In this document: in pieces, positions 33,334 through 42,790 of the stretch
Layout: each line of letters starts with the position of its first letter
Position numbering within the stretch: the stretch's first letter is position 1
Assembly (NCBI RefSeq): GCF_003594875.1
Contig: NZ_QZEY01000005.1
Coordinates: forward strand, 434,001-498,000
Origin: Bailinhaonella thermotolerans
GTDB lineage: Bacteria; Actinomycetota; Actinomycetes; Streptosporangiales; Streptosporangiaceae
Length of the DNA stretch: 64,000 nt
Direction: 5' to 3'
Translations under genes and position numbers: made by a program
The notes under the pieces: model-generated
The model's database searches: none
What the model saw: only the letters and a program-made list of their open reading frames with translations
Told to the model about the DNA's origin: nothing

Positions 33334-33954
33334 GTGAGGCTTTCCGAGGAACTGCACCGGATCGGGCGACCCCTGCTCGACGCCCAGCTCGCCCACCCGA
33401 CGGTCGCCGGCATCGCGCGCGGCGACCTGCCCGAGCCGGTGTTCCGCTCCTGGCTCGAACAGGACTACCTGTTCCTCCTGGACTACGTGCGCGTCTTCAG
33501 CCGCCTCGCCTGGCAGGCCCCCGACGCGCACCTCGGTGACCTGGTGGACCTCGCCCACGCGACCTATCACGACGAGCTGGAGCTGCACCGCTCCCTGAGC
33601 GCCGAGTTCGGCGCCGACCTCGGCGGGGCGCGCAAGGGCGGCCCCTGCGAGGCGTACACCGCCTTCCTCCTCGGCTCGGCGGAGAACTACGCGGAGGGCC
33701 TGGCGGCGCTCTACCCCTGCATGTGGGGCTACTCCACGCTCGGGGCCATCCTCGCGAAGAACCCGCCGGACGAGCCCCGCTACCGCCGCTGGATCGACAC
33801 CTACGCCGACCCCGGCTTCGCCGCCCTCACCGAGCGCATCGCGCAGATGATCGACGAGTCCGAGCCCGGCACGGAGGCCGGCCGCGCCCGCTCCCACGCC
33901 CTCTTCCGCGAGGGCATGGCCCACGAGCTCGCCTTCTGGGACGTCCCGCTCTAG
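33334..33954 (+). CDS. tenA: TenA-family thiaminase II
   Basis: 206 residues with the all-helical heme-oxygenase-like fold of TenA: LEQDYLFLLDYVRVFSRLAW, ATYHDELELH, a Cys129 in LYPCMWGYSTLG (position of the catalytic Cys) and the C-terminal FREGMAHELAFWD. TenA recovers the pyrimidine of damaged thiamine. A TPP-riboswitch-controlled CytX transporter 8 kb downstream fits the same salvage route. GTG at 33334 begins the conserved part; the ribosome site is weak. Confidence 0.87.
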   Translation: MRLSEELHRIGRPLLDAQLAHPTVAGIARGDLPEPVFRSWLEQDYLFLLDYVRVFSRLAWQAPDAHLGDLVDLAHATYHDELELHRSLSAEFGADLGGARKGGPCEAYTAFLLGSAENYAEGLAALYPCMWGYSTLGAILAKNPPDEPRYRRWIDTYADPGFAALTERIAQMIDESEPGTEAGRARSHALFREGMAHELAFWDVPL

Positions 33955-33987
33955 ACCCCCCGGATCTGGAGGCACGGACGGCCCCGC

Positions 33988-34401
33988 TCAGAGGAGGACT
34001 TCGAGTTCCAGCTCGTGGCGGATGGGGATCGCGTCCCGGCCCTTCTGGTCGCCGGGGTGGGTGTTGCGGTGGAGGGCGGCCAGGTCCCAGCCCCGGGCCT
34101 GGTAGAAGCGCAGCCCCTCGATGTTGTCGTTGGTGAGGGTCTGCCAGAGCCGGGTGCAGCCGTTGGACCGGGCCTGGGCGGTCACCGCCGACAGCAGGGA
34201 GGTGGGCACGCTCAGGCCGGGAAGCCGGGAGTGGGTGGCCAGGAGCCGGCAGTGGTCGCCGTCGAGGCTGTAGACGGCGAAACCGACGCGCTCAAGACCG
34301 TGGTGGGCGACGAACGCCGCGGGATCGCTGATGTAGCCGAGCCCTTGTATCCAGGACCGGTCGTCATCGGTCGCGGGGCGCACTGAAAGCAGCACGCGCA
34401 T
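33988..34401 (-). CDS. GNAT-family N-acetyltransferase
   Basis: 137 residues. A GNAT core can be seen in VGFAVYSLDGDHCRLLATHSR, the acetyl-CoA region LLSAVTAQARSNGCTRLWQTLTNDN and FYQARGWDLAALHRN near the C-terminus. The N-terminus VRPATDDDRSWIQGL is typical. Substrate unknown. It converges on tenA and is divergent from mutM. Confidence 0.85.
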   Translation of the reverse strand: MRVLLSVRPATDDDRSWIQGLGYISDPAAFVAHHGLERVGFAVYSLDGDHCRLLATHSRLPGLSVPTSLLSAVTAQARSNGCTRLWQTLTNDNIEGLRFYQARGWDLAALHRNTHPGDQKGRDAIPIRHELELEVLL

Positions 34402-34460
34402 AACCTAGTACCGGTCGGACGGGATTCGGCAGGGGTCGCGGGGCATCGATTTCCGCCGGT

Positions 34461-34466
34461 TACCCT
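34461..34466 (+). promoter_or_regulatory. -10 box for leaderless mutM mRNA
   Basis: TACCCT lies 6 bases before the mutM ATG (34473) and there is no ribosome site. Confidence 0.4.
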
Positions 34467-34472
34467 GGCGAC

Positions 34473-35351
34473 ATGCCGGAACTACCCGAGGTCGAGTCGC
34501 TGGCGGAGTTCCTGCGGGCGCACGCCGTGGGACGCACCGTGGCCGGTGTGGACGTCGTGGCCTTCCAGGCCCTCAAGACCGTGGACCCGCCCGTCAGCGC
34601 GCTGGCGGGCCTCACCGTGACCGGCGTCGCGCGGCACGGCAAGTTCCTGGACCTGGACTGCGACGGGCTGCACCTCATCACCCACCTGGCGCGCGGGGGC
34701 TGGCTGCGCTGGCGCGCCGACCTGGGCTCGGTGCGCCCCGCCCGCCCGGGCAAGGGCCCCCTGGCCGCGCGCGTACGGCTCGCGCCCGAGGGCGACGAGC
34801 CCGAGGCCGGGTTCGAGCTCACCGAGGCGGGCACCCAGAAGCGGCTGGCGATCTACGTCGTGCACGACCCGGAGCAGGTCCCGGGCATCGCCGGGCTCGG
34901 CCCCGACCCGCTCGCCCCCGGATTCACGGCCGAGACCCTGGCCGGGCTGCTCCGCGGGCGGCGCACCCAGGTCAAGGGCCTCCTCCGGGACCAGAAGGTG
35001 ATCGCGGGCATCGGCAACGCCTACTCCGACGAGGTGCTGCACGCCGCGAGGATGTCCCCGTTCAAGATCGCGGACAAGATCACCGAGGACGAGGTCCGGG
35101 TGCTGCACGACGCCATCGTCACCACGCTGCGGGAGGCCGTCGAGCGCAGCCGCGGCCTGGCGGCCAAGGACCTCAAGGCCGAGAAGAAGTCCGGCCTGCG
35201 CGTCCACGGCCGCGCCGGGGAGAAGTGCGACGTCTGCGGCGACACGATCAGGGAGGTCTCCTTCGCGGACTCCGCCCTGCAGTACTGCCCCACCTGCCAG
35301 ACCGGCGGCAAGCCCCTCGCCGACCGCCGCCTCTCCCGGCTCATCAAGTGA
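34473..35351 (+). CDS. mutM: Formamidopyrimidine-DNA glycosylase family protein (Fpg/Nei)
   Basis: 292 residues. N-terminal MPELPEVES provides the catalytic Pro2 and Glu3; the beta-sandwich has ARHGKFLDLDCDG with the conserved Lys; the helix-two-turn-helix contains GIGNAYSDEVLHAARMSPF; the C-terminal zinc finger has CDVCG and YCPTCQTGGKPL. It removes oxidised bases and cuts the strand. The family includes Nei-like members and this one has some Nei-like traits, so its preference for 8-oxoG is not certain. Confidence 0.9.
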   Translation: MPELPEVESLAEFLRAHAVGRTVAGVDVVAFQALKTVDPPVSALAGLTVTGVARHGKFLDLDCDGLHLITHLARGGWLRWRADLGSVRPARPGKGPLAARVRLAPEGDEPEAGFELTEAGTQKRLAIYVVHDPEQVPGIAGLGPDPLAPGFTAETLAGLLRGRRTQVKGLLRDQKVIAGIGNAYSDEVLHAARMSPFKIADKITEDEVRVLHDAIVTTLREAVERSRGLAAKDLKAEKKSGLRVHGRAGEKCDVCGDTIREVSFADSALQYCPTCQTGGKPLADRRLSRLIK

Positions 35352-35395
35352 TTCTGGTCATCGCCGAGTAAAAGCCGCGGATCGCCGCACTGCGC

Positions 35396-35401
35396 TACCT
35401 T
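35396..35401 (+). promoter_or_regulatory. -10 box for leaderless gene at 35409
   Basis: TACCTT followed by 7 bases and the ATG at 35409; no ribosome site. Confidence 0.4.
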
Positions 35402-35408
35402 GCCGACC

Positions 35409-36605
35409 ATGGAGTGGCGACAAGACCCGCACGGCACCCCCGGCTCACCCGCCCCGCAGGGCGGCACGCCGGGCACCCCCTCCCAGCCCGGTCCGTACGG
35501 CGTCCCGCCCGGTCAGTCCGGTCCGTACGGCGGGCAGCCCCCCTCGGGCCAGACCGGCCCGTACGGCGTGAGCGGCGGAGGGCCGTACGGCCCGCAGCCC
35601 ACCCCGGGGCAGACCGGACCCCTGGGGCGGACCGGGAACACCGGGCAGTACGGCGGCGGCTATCGCATGCCCGGCCAGCCCGGCCAGCCCGGTCAGCCGG
35701 GGCAACCTGGCGAGCCCGGTCAACCTGGGCAGCCCGGCGGGTACGCGGCGGGGCCGTACCAGATGCCGGGCCAGCCGACCGTGCCCGGGACCACCCGCCC
35801 CCGGCGCGAGCGCAACAACGCCATGATCATCGCGTTCACGCTGGTCGGCGCGCTGGTGCTGACCGCCGGAGCGCTGGGCTTCGTCGTGCTCGGCAACGAC
35901 GGCGACAAGGACCCGGACCCGGGCAAGGCCCTCCCGCAGTTGATCGACACCCCGGCCCCGGCCCAGACCGCCGGCCCGGCGACCAGCCCGACCGCCGCCG
36001 GCAGCCCGCCGCCGATCCCGACCCCGAACCCGCCGCCCCCGATGAAGCCGACCGTCGCGGGCTGGCAGGCCGTCTTCTCCACCAAGCGCCAGATGGCGTA
36101 CGACGTCCCGTCCCGCTGGCAGGTGAGGACCCCCACGACGATCATCGGTTTCGAGGACGCCGACGGCAAGCCGCTGGTCGGCATGAGCGGCGCCGCCAAG
36201 CTCTACAAGGGCAAGTGCGGCGGCGAGGACCGGTCGCTCGGCGGCGCGGGGGTCCAGGAGGCAGACTCGAACGACTCCGCCGCCGTCGCCCGCTTCTTCG
36301 CCGGGCTCTGGGCCGACGCGGCGTACCGGACCGAGGACGATGAGCGCCCGCAGGTCACCCTGGGCCCGCCCAAGCCGATCAAGCTGGACGGCCGCAAGGG
36401 CCGCGTCGTGACGGCGACCGCCGTGCGCGCCCGGAGCGAGAAGTGCGAGCCCCCGCGCGGCCAGGTCTACGTGGCGGCCATCCCCAAGGCCGAGGGCGAC
36501 GGCAACGTGGTCCTCATCATCTACGCCCACCGCGGCGTCGCCGACTCCATCCCCGAGTACGAGATCAACAAGATCATCTCGACCTTCCGCGACGCCACCA
36601 CCTGA
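35409..36605 (+). CDS. Single-pass membrane protein with Gly/Pro/Gln-rich head
   Basis: 398 residues. The first 135 are low complexity, with GPYG and collagen-like GQPGQPGQPGEPG runs; one membrane helix (about 138-160, AMIIAFTLVGALVLTAGALGFVVLG); a Pro-rich linker; and an extracellular domain of about 190 residues (VFSTKRQMAYDVPSRWQVRTPTTIIGFED, with two Cys in CGGED and KCEPP). Similar proteins are common in actinobacteria and unassigned. Upstream TACCTT and lack of a ribosome site suggest a leaderless mRNA beginning at the ATG chosen. Confidence 0.8.
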   Translation: MEWRQDPHGTPGSPAPQGGTPGTPSQPGPYGVPPGQSGPYGGQPPSGQTGPYGVSGGGPYGPQPTPGQTGPLGRTGNTGQYGGGYRMPGQPGQPGQPGQPGEPGQPGQPGGYAAGPYQMPGQPTVPGTTRPRRERNNAMIIAFTLVGALVLTAGALGFVVLGNDGDKDPDPGKALPQLIDTPAPAQTAGPATSPTAAGSPPPIPTPNPPPPMKPTVAGWQAVFSTKRQMAYDVPSRWQVRTPTTIIGFEDADGKPLVGMSGAAKLYKGKCGGEDRSLGGAGVQEADSNDSAAVARFFAGLWADAAYRTEDDERPQVTLGPPKPIKLDGRKGRVVTATAVRARSEKCEPPRGQVYVAAIPKAEGDGNVVLIIYAHRGVADSIPEYEINKIISTFRDATT

Positions 36606-36713
36606 CCCCGCCCGTCGTACGGCCCGGCGGCGGGGCGCGGGCCGTACGGCGGGACGCGCTCCCGGGCAGGGTGGATCTCCCGGACAGGGCGGATCAAACG
36701 CGCGCGGGAGGGC

Positions 36714-37949
36714 ATGTCCATGAAAGGACGCATGGGGGAGGTGAGGGCCTTGAGGCGGGAACTCGGCGCCGACAGCGAGGTCGGGCGGTTGCGGACGGTC
36801 TTGTTGCACCGGCCGGGGGACGAGCTGAAACGCCTCACGCCGCGCAACAACGACAAGCTGCTGTTCGACGCGATCCCCTGGGTGGACCGGGCGCGGGACG
36901 AGCACGACGCCTTCGCGCAGACGCTGCGGGACAACGACGTCGAGGTGCTCTACCTGGCCGAGCTGCTGCAGGACACCCTGGAGTACGACGACGCGCGCCA
37001 GGAGATCATCACCACCGTGCTCGACGACCCCCGGCTGGGCGACCGGCTGCGGGCGATCGCGTGCGACCACCTGGAGGGGCTGCACCCGGAGGACCTCACC
37101 CGCACGCTCATCGCCGGGCTCGCGCACGACGAGCTGAAGACCGGCGCCGGGCTGGTGTACTCCCTGATGAGCAGGCACGACTTCGTGATCCACCCGGTGC
37201 CGAACCTGCTGTTCACGCGCGACTCCAGCGTGTGGGTGGACGGGCGCGTGGCCGTGACCAGCCTCGCCATGCCCGCCCGCCGCCGCGAGACCCAGCTCAC
37301 CGAGCTCGTCTACACCTACCACCCGCGCTTCTCGGCCACGCCCCGGCTGTACGACCCGGGCCTGGAGCACCTGGAGGGCGGCGACGTGCTGCTGCTCGCC
37401 GACGGCGTGGTCGCGGTGGGCACCGGCGAGCGCACGACGCCCGCCGGGGTGGAACGGCTGGCGCGGCGGCTGTTCGAGAAGGAGGTCGCCCACACCGTGC
37501 TCGCGGTCCCGATCGCGCAGCAGCGGGCGACGATGCACCTGGACACGATCTGCACGATGGTGGACGTGGACACCGTGGTGATGTACCCCGCCGTGGCCTA
37601 CTCCCTGACCGCCACCACCGTCACCCCCGGGCCCGGCGGCGAGCCGCGGGTCTCCCGCGCCAAGCCGTTCCTGGAGGCCGCCGCCCGCGCGATGGACATC
37701 GACCGCCTCAAGGTCATCGACACCGGCCTGGACCCGGTGACGGCCGAGCGCGAGCAGTGGGACGACGGCAACAACACCCTGGCCATCGAACCCCGACGCT
37801 GCATCGCCTACGAGCGGAACACCGAGACCAACGCCCGGCTGGAGATGGCCGGCATCGAGGTCATCCCCATCGCGGGCAGCGAACTGGGCAGCGGCCGGGG
37901 CGGCCCCCGCTGCATGTCCTGCCCCATCAGCCGCGACCCCGCCGCCTGA
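36714..37949 (+). CDS. arcA: Arginine deiminase
   Basis: 411 residues, full length. Active-site marks: FTRDSS, HLEGGDV, the His in [19 protein letters not shown] and catalytic Cys403 in RCMSCPISR. It converts arginine to citrulline and ammonia. No arcB, arcC or arginine-ornithine exchanger is adjacent, so the usual ATP-yielding pathway is not visible here and the enzyme may serve nitrogen or pH needs. Possible starts at 36714 and 36720; GGGAGG is upstream. Confidence 0.96.
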   Translation: MSMKGRMGEVRALRRELGADSEVGRLRTVLLHRPGDELKRLTPRNNDKLLFDAIPWVDRARDEHDAFAQTLRDNDVEVLYLAELLQDTLEYDDARQEIITTVLDDPRLGDRLRAIACDHLEGLHPEDLTRTLIAGLAHDELKTGAGLVYSLMSRHDFVIHPVPNLLFTRDSSVWVDGRVAVTSLAMPARRRETQLTELVYTYHPRFSATPRLYDPGLEHLEGGDVLLLADGVVAVGTGERTTPAGVERLARRLFEKEVAHTVLAVPIAQQRATMHLDTICTMVDVDTVVMYPAVAYSLTATTVTPGPGGEPRVSRAKPFLEAAARAMDIDRLKVIDTGLDPVTAEREQWDDGNNTLAIEPRRCIAYERNTETNARLEMAGIEVIPIAGSELGSGRGGPRCMSCPISRDPAA

Positions 37950-37959
37950 CCCCTCGCGG

Positions 37960-38140
37960 GCGCTTCTCGGGGGTCTCGCCGCGAGCCGCCTCACGGCGGC
38001 CTTCGCGCGGCCTCCTCACGGCCTTCCCGCAGGCTTGCCGGGGGCTTCTCGCGGGCTTGCCGGGGGCTTCTCGCAGGCGTCCCGGGGGGCTTCTCGCAGG
38101 CGTCCCGGGGGCTTCTCACGGGCTTCTCGCGGGCTTCTCC
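37960..38140. repeat. Degenerate 20-21 base tandem repeats after arcA
   Basis: Variants of GGGGGCTTCTCGCGGGCTTGCC repeat about eight times between arcA and the convergent anti-sigma gene, the best copies at 38036-38125. No gene. Confidence 0.6.
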
Positions 38141-38183
38141 GAGGGCGCGGCGGCCCGCCGTACGGACGGCGCGTCGAGGCGCG

Positions 38184-38657
38184 TCAGTGCTCGGCGAGCT
38201 CTTCGGCGGCCCGGGCTATTTCGGTCATGGCGGAGACCCCGTTCGGGGCGGGCCGGTCGGGCGAGTCGACCGCCGCCACCTCGGCCCAGACCGTCGTGAT
38301 CGGCCCTTCGTGGGCCACCCCCCAGCTTTCGGACAGATGCTCGACGATGTCCAGCCCCCGGCCCCCCAACGAAGAGAGCCCCGGACGTCTCGCCCGAGGC
38401 TCCGTGGCCGCGCCCCCGTCGCTCACAGCCACCCTCACCCGGTCACCGGTGCAGGTCCAGGCCACCTTGACCTGCCCGGATGGAAGTGGGCGCGCGTGGC
38501 GCAGCGCGTTGCTCAGCAGTTCGCTCACCACGAGCACCGCGTCGTCCACGGCCGCTTCGCAGTGCCCCTGAGCCGCGAGATCAGCGGTGAGCCGTCGACG
38601 AGCGACGGCGACGCTGGACGGCACGTGGGGCAGCAGCATGACGCTCGACGCCCTCAC
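38184..38657 (-). CDS. Anti-sigma regulatory factor-like ATPase (HATPase_c_2)
   Basis: 157 residues at most (151 if the ATG at 38639 is used). GHKL ATPase motifs: DAVLVVSELLSNALRHA (N box), VRVAVSDGGAA and GGRGLDIVEHLSESWGV (G1/G2 boxes). Single-domain proteins of this type are abundant in actinobacteria and act as RsbW-like Ser/Thr kinases of STAS antagonists. A STAS gene lies at 48580, but there is no direct link. The gene precedes nothing on its strand and probably has its own promoter at 38660-38735. Confidence 0.85.
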   Translation of the reverse strand: MRASSVMLLPHVPSSVAVARRRLTADLAAQGHCEAAVDDAVLVVSELLSNALRHARPLPSGQVKVAWTCTGDRVRVAVSDGGAATEPRARRPGLSSLGGRGLDIVEHLSESWGVAHEGPITTVWAEVAAVDSPDRPAPNGVSAMTEIARAAEELAEH

Positions 38658-38739
38658 CTCCCTGCGCGGCGACCCCGTCGGTAACTCCAGTCCACATGGT
38701 CCGAAATGCCCAATTTATGGTGTCATGAAACACCAGTGC

Positions 38740-40614
38740 TCAGGCCTCCCGCACCTCACGGGTCAGATCGTTCCCTGCTTGACGCAGTACCAAGCGCATC
38801 CGTGTGCCCGCCTTCTCGCGAGCGTGCGCGGTGACGTCCCCGCCCTGCGCCCGGGCCAGGCTCCGCACGATGTAGAGGCCCAGTCCGACCCCGCCGAACC
38901 GCCGCCGGTCACCCGCCTCACCCTGCGTGAACCGCTCGAAGACGCGCTCCCGGTCCGCCGCCGCGATGCCGATGCCCTCGTCCTCCACGTCCACCACGAC
39001 GGACCCGTTCTCCGCCCACGCGCTGATCCCGATCAGGCCGCCGTCGGGGGAGTACTTCAGGGAGTTCTCCAGCAACTGGCCGAGGATCACGTCCGTCGCC
39101 AGGTTGTCCCCGCGCGCCAGCGGCAGCCCCGGCTCGACCCGCAGCTCCACCCGATGCCGGTCCGACAGCGCCGGCAGGCCCGCCGTCACCTCGTGCAGCA
39201 GCCGCGACACGTCGAACGGCCCGTCGGCCACCGCCAGCTCGCCCGTGCCCGCCCGCGACCCCAGCAGCAGGTGCTCCACCAGCCGCGACAGCGCCCCGGC
39301 CCGGTCGGCGATCGTGCGCACCGCGTCCCGCCGCTCGGCGTCGGTGAGCATGTCCCAGCGGGCGGCCAGCGTGCTCGCGAAGCCCCGGACCACGGTGATC
39401 GGCGTGCGCAGCTCGTGGGAGGTCGTGGCCAGGAACAGGTCCTTGGCCTCCTCCAGCTCCTTGGCCCGGGTCACGTCGCGGAAGTCCACGACCGTCTCCC
39501 CGGTCTCCTCGATCTCCGCGCGCAGGACGTCCAGCCACCGCCCGTTCGCGAGCTGGCAGGTCAGCTTCTCCCCCGGCGCGGGCAGCGGGAACGGCGGCGG
39601 GTGCCCGAGCACGTCGGTCCGCGCCAGCCCCGTCAGCTCCCGCGCCGCCGGGTTCCACTGGCGCACCAGGCCCGCGTCGTCGAGTACGGCGATGCCGTCC
39701 GCGCTGGCGTCGAACACCGCCCGCTCGTGCGCGCGCTGGCGCACGGCCTCCTGGTAGGCCATGGCGTTGCGGACCGCGATGCCCGCGTGGGCGGCGAGCA
39801 GCTCCAGCAGCTCCAGCTCGACGTGGCCCACGCGGCCCTTGGCGAAGAGGGCGTAGAGCGCGCCGTACGGCCGCCCGCCCACGGTGGTCAGGCCCAGCGC
39901 GATCGTGTGCAGGCCGGGGAGCTGCGACCAGATCAGCTCGTCCAGCGGCGCGTTGTCGTGGGTCGCGAGCATGACCGGCTTGCCGGTGCGCAGCAGCTCG
40001 CCGACCAGGCTGCCGTGCAGCGACGCCGTGGCCCCGCGCAGCGGCTCGGGCATGCGGTGCGCGCCGACCAGGCGCAGCCGGTCCCCCTCGATCTGCACGA
40101 AGCCGCCCGCGTCCGCCCCGGTCAGCTCGGTCAGGCTGGCGGCGATGCGGTCGAGCACGGCGGGCAGGTTGAGCGCGGAGTTGATGTCGCCCACCACGTC
40201 GTTCAGGCGGCTCACCAGGCGGGCGCGCTCGGCCATGCGGTGGCCGGCGACCTCCTCCTCCGCGACCGTGTGGTAGACGCTCACCCAGCCCATCTGCTCG
40301 CCCGCCGCGCCGAGCAGCGCGCTCGTGTCCACGCGCACGTCCAGCAGCGTGCCGTCGCGGCGCAGCCGCCGGGTGCGCAGCGAGACCGACCCGCCCGCGC
40401 GGACGCGTTCGAGCACCGCGCTGCGCTCGGCCATCAGCTCTGTGGGCACGATCGGCAGGCGGCGGCCGCGTACCTCGCCGGCGGACCAGCCGAACAGCCG
40501 CTCCGCCGCGGGATTCCAGACCAGCACCGTGAGGTCGTCGCCGACGGCGACGACCGCGTTCGCCGCGCTAGCGACGACCGCCTGCTCCACGTGGAGGTCG
40601 AGGGTGCGGTCCAC
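38740..40614 (-). CDS. PAS-GAF-PAS sensor histidine kinase
   Basis: 624 residues, no membrane helix. PAS domain about 10-125 (NAVVAVGDDLTVLVWNPAAERLFGWS), GAF domain about 150-290, second PAS about 300-395 (ASADGIAVLDDAGLVRQWNPAA), HisKA with His in TTSHELRTPITVVRGF near residue 405, then HATPase_c with ENSLKYSPDGG, VEDEGIGI and GGVGLGLYIVRSLA. A cytoplasmic kinase that could sense a small ligand or light/redox through PAS/GAF; no response regulator next to it. GTG start at 40614. Confidence 0.9.
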   Translation of the reverse strand: MDRTLDLHVEQAVVASAANAVVAVGDDLTVLVWNPAAERLFGWSAGEVRGRRLPIVPTELMAERSAVLERVRAGGSVSLRTRRLRRDGTLLDVRVDTSALLGAAGEQMGWVSVYHTVAEEEVAGHRMAERARLVSRLNDVVGDINSALNLPAVLDRIAASLTELTGADAGGFVQIEGDRLRLVGAHRMPEPLRGATASLHGSLVGELLRTGKPVMLATHDNAPLDELIWSQLPGLHTIALGLTTVGGRPYGALYALFAKGRVGHVELELLELLAAHAGIAVRNAMAYQEAVRQRAHERAVFDASADGIAVLDDAGLVRQWNPAARELTGLARTDVLGHPPPFPLPAPGEKLTCQLANGRWLDVLRAEIEETGETVVDFRDVTRAKELEEAKDLFLATTSHELRTPITVVRGFASTLAARWDMLTDAERRDAVRTIADRAGALSRLVEHLLLGSRAGTGELAVADGPFDVSRLLHEVTAGLPALSDRHRVELRVEPGLPLARGDNLATDVILGQLLENSLKYSPDGGLIGISAWAENGSVVVDVEDEGIGIAAADRERVFERFTQGEAGDRRRFGGVGLGLYIVRSLARAQGGDVTAHAREKAGTRMRLVLRQAGNDLTREVREA

Positions 40615-40707
40615 AGCCCTAATCGTGCCCCTTCACGAATCTTGATCATGTCCTTTTTCGGACATCCGTTGACGCGCGCGAGCGCCGGACATGAAAGGGT
40701 AAGCAGC

Positions 40708-41268
40708 ATGTCATCCGGCGACCTTGAGGCCCTCCTGAGGGTCACCGCTCCCGGCTACCAGCCGGAGTCGGCCCCCGACACCGCGTTCGGGACGGCCGAG
40801 ACGCCCGTGGGCGTGCTCGTGGTCGCCGTGACCAACCGCGGCGTCGTGGCCTGCAGTTACGAGGACGAGAACGTCGTCTTCGAGCGCCTGGTCCGCGAGG
40901 TCGGCTCCTTCATCGGCCCCGACCCGCGCCGCATCGACCCGGTCCGCCGCGAACTCGACGCCTACTTCGCCGGCCGCCTCCGCACCTTCTCCTCCCCCAT
41001 CGACCTCCGCCTGGCCTCCTCCTTCAGCCGGGCCGTCCTGCAGTCGCTGGCCGCCATCCCGTACGGCGCCACGCAGACGTTCGCCGACGTCGCCGCCCGC
41101 CTGGGCCGCCCCCAGGCCGTACGCGCGGTGACCAACGCCGTCACGGCCAACCCGGTCTGCCTCCTGGTCCCCTGCCACCGGGCCGTCGAGTCCCCGGACA
41201 ACCCGGGCGCCTACGCCGGCGGTCCCGAGGCCAAGCAGCGCCTCCTGGCCCTCGAATCGGCCCGCTAG
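40708..41268 (+). CDS. ogt: Methylated-DNA-protein cysteine methyltransferase
   Basis: 186 residues. The methyl acceptor is in LLVPCHRAVES; the helix-turn-helix part IPYGATQTFADVAARLGRPQAVRAVTNAV, with Arg finger, precedes it. It repairs O6-alkylguanine in a suicide reaction. The ATG at 40708 follows AAAGGG by 9 bases; the frame is open far upstream but that is antisense to the kinase gene. Confidence 0.94.
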   Translation: MSSGDLEALLRVTAPGYQPESAPDTAFGTAETPVGVLVVAVTNRGVVACSYEDENVVFERLVREVGSFIGPDPRRIDPVRRELDAYFAGRLRTFSSPIDLRLASSFSRAVLQSLAAIPYGATQTFADVAARLGRPQAVRAVTNAVTANPVCLLVPCHRAVESPDNPGAYAGGPEAKQRLLALESAR

Positions 41269-41385
41269 CCCCGCCGGCCCCTCCCCGGACGCTCCGCGCG
41301 ACTCGCCCGGGAGGGCGGCTCGCGAGATTTCCTTCCCTCCCCTCCCCGGCGCGGGTCGGCGCCGTCTCGGAGATCGCATGACCCA

Positions 41386-41413
41386 GGGCGGCCCGGGGTC
41401 CGCCGGGCCGCCC
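41386..41413 (-). terminator. Hairpin between ogt and cytX
   Basis: GGGCGGCCCGG (41386-41396) pairs with CCGGGCCGCCC (41403-41413), 20 bases beyond the cytX stop; a likely terminator for both convergent genes. Confidence 0.65.
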
Positions 41414-41432
41414 GTGACATCGAGCCCGCGGC

Positions 41433-42785
41433 TCAGTCCTCCTTCACCGAGCCGGCGGAGGCCCGGCGGAAGGGGGCGAGGAGAAGGGTCACCAGGCCCG
41501 CGACCAGGAACGCGGCCAGGGCCGCGCTCATCCAGGGCCGCGGGGTGAAGCCGATGAGGTCGCGCGCGCCGTTCCAGACGGAGGCCCACCAGGAGATCGC
41601 GGAGGGCGGCGTGATGAGCCAGTACGCCGCGAAGCCCAGCAGCCACGGCAGGAGCATCAGCGGGCGGGACGGGGCCGTCGCCGAGGTGTTCCAGCGGGTG
41701 CGGCCGCTGAGCAGGAAGTAGTCCACGACCAGCACCGCGAACATCGGGACGAACACCGAGCCGATCATGGCGAGGAACGCCATGTAGTCGTCCAGCGTGA
41801 CGGTGATCGCCAGGACCGTGGTGATCAAGCCGATGACGACCGACAGGACGCGGCGGTCGGCGAGCGGGCGCAGGTTCTGCACGGACACGGCGGCGGAGTA
41901 GACGTTGGCGAACGACTGGTCCACCTCGCGCAGCACCAGGACGCCGAAGAAGATCCCCAGCCAGAGCGGCGTCACGAACGGGTCCCACACCTTGTTCGCG
42001 TCGTTGCCGACGAGCGCGAGCGCCCCGACGCCCAGGACCAGGCACGCGACCTGCGCGATCGTGTACCCGCCGACGGCCCCGGCGAAGGCGGCCCGGCTCG
42101 ACCGCGAGTGCCGCGCGTAGTCCGCCGCGACCGGCACCCACGACACCGACAGCGCGATCACGTAGTCCACGGCCGCCGGGAACCCGGTCCACGACCCGGT
42201 GGGCAGCGACGGCCCCCGGGAGAAGACCGCGATCGACAGCACGACCATGGCGACGACCACGCCGGCCGTGACGTACCGCCGCAGGATGCGCACGGCCCCC
42301 AGCGGGCGGATGGTCAGCGCCGTGGTGATCACGCCCGCGAGCACGACCCAGGCCCACCGGGGAAGCGCGTCCCCGAAGATCGCCTCGGCCCCGCCCGCGA
42401 TGACGACCAGCTCGAACGTGCCCCAGCCGAGCATCTGCACGATGTTCAGCACGGTCGGCACGTACGACAGCCGGGCCCCGAAGAGCCCCCGCAGCAGCAC
42501 CATCGACGGCGCTCCGGTCCGCGCCCCGGGCACCGCCGCGAGGCCCACCATGGCCGTCCCGATCAGGCTGCCCACGACCGCGGCGGCGATCGCGGCGGCG
42601 AACGTGAGCGCCGGCAGCGACGTGCTCGGCGCGATCAGCGACACGGCCCCGGAGAACCCCAGCAGGCTGACCCCGAGGTTCGCCCAGAAGGCCCCTTGGT
42701 CCAGCACCCCGAGCGTCTTCGGCGGAGCCTCCGCCAGCGTCAGCGGAACCTCGGCATGCTGGGACTTTTCGACGACAGCGGTCAT
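41433..42785 (-). CDS. cytX: Hydroxymethylpyrimidine transporter CytX (NCS1 family)
   Basis: 450 residues, about 12 membrane helices, NCS1 nucleobase-cation symporter family: WANLGVSLLGFSGAVSL near the N-terminus, GARTGAPSMVLLRGLFG, QMLGWGTFELVVIAGGAEAI and VDYFLLSGRTRW. The TPP riboswitch directly upstream identifies it as CytX, the thiamine-pyrimidine importer, rather than a cytosine permease. With TenA (33334-33954) it forms a plausible salvage route for HMP. Confidence 0.93.
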   Translation of the reverse strand: MTAVVEKSQHAEVPLTLAEAPPKTLGVLDQGAFWANLGVSLLGFSGAVSLIAPSTSLPALTFAAAIAAAVVGSLIGTAMVGLAAVPGARTGAPSMVLLRGLFGARLSYVPTVLNIVQMLGWGTFELVVIAGGAEAIFGDALPRWAWVVLAGVITTALTIRPLGAVRILRRYVTAGVVVAMVVLSIAVFSRGPSLPTGSWTGFPAAVDYVIALSVSWVPVAADYARHSRSSRAAFAGAVGGYTIAQVACLVLGVGALALVGNDANKVWDPFVTPLWLGIFFGVLVLREVDQSFANVYSAAVSVQNLRPLADRRVLSVVIGLITTVLAITVTLDDYMAFLAMIGSVFVPMFAVLVVDYFLLSGRTRWNTSATAPSRPLMLLPWLLGFAAYWLITPPSAISWWASVWNGARDLIGFTPRPWMSAALAAFLVAGLVTLLLAPFRRASAGSVKED

Positions 42786-42790
42786 CGCAC

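Noticed and set aside
38587-41268. 893-codon plus-strand frame ending in Ogt
   Set aside because: Only the last 186 codons resemble a protein; the rest is antisense to the PAS/GAF kinase.
41433-42785. Cytosine permease (codB)
   Set aside because: Same NCS1 family, but the TPP riboswitch upstream points to the HMP transporter CytX.
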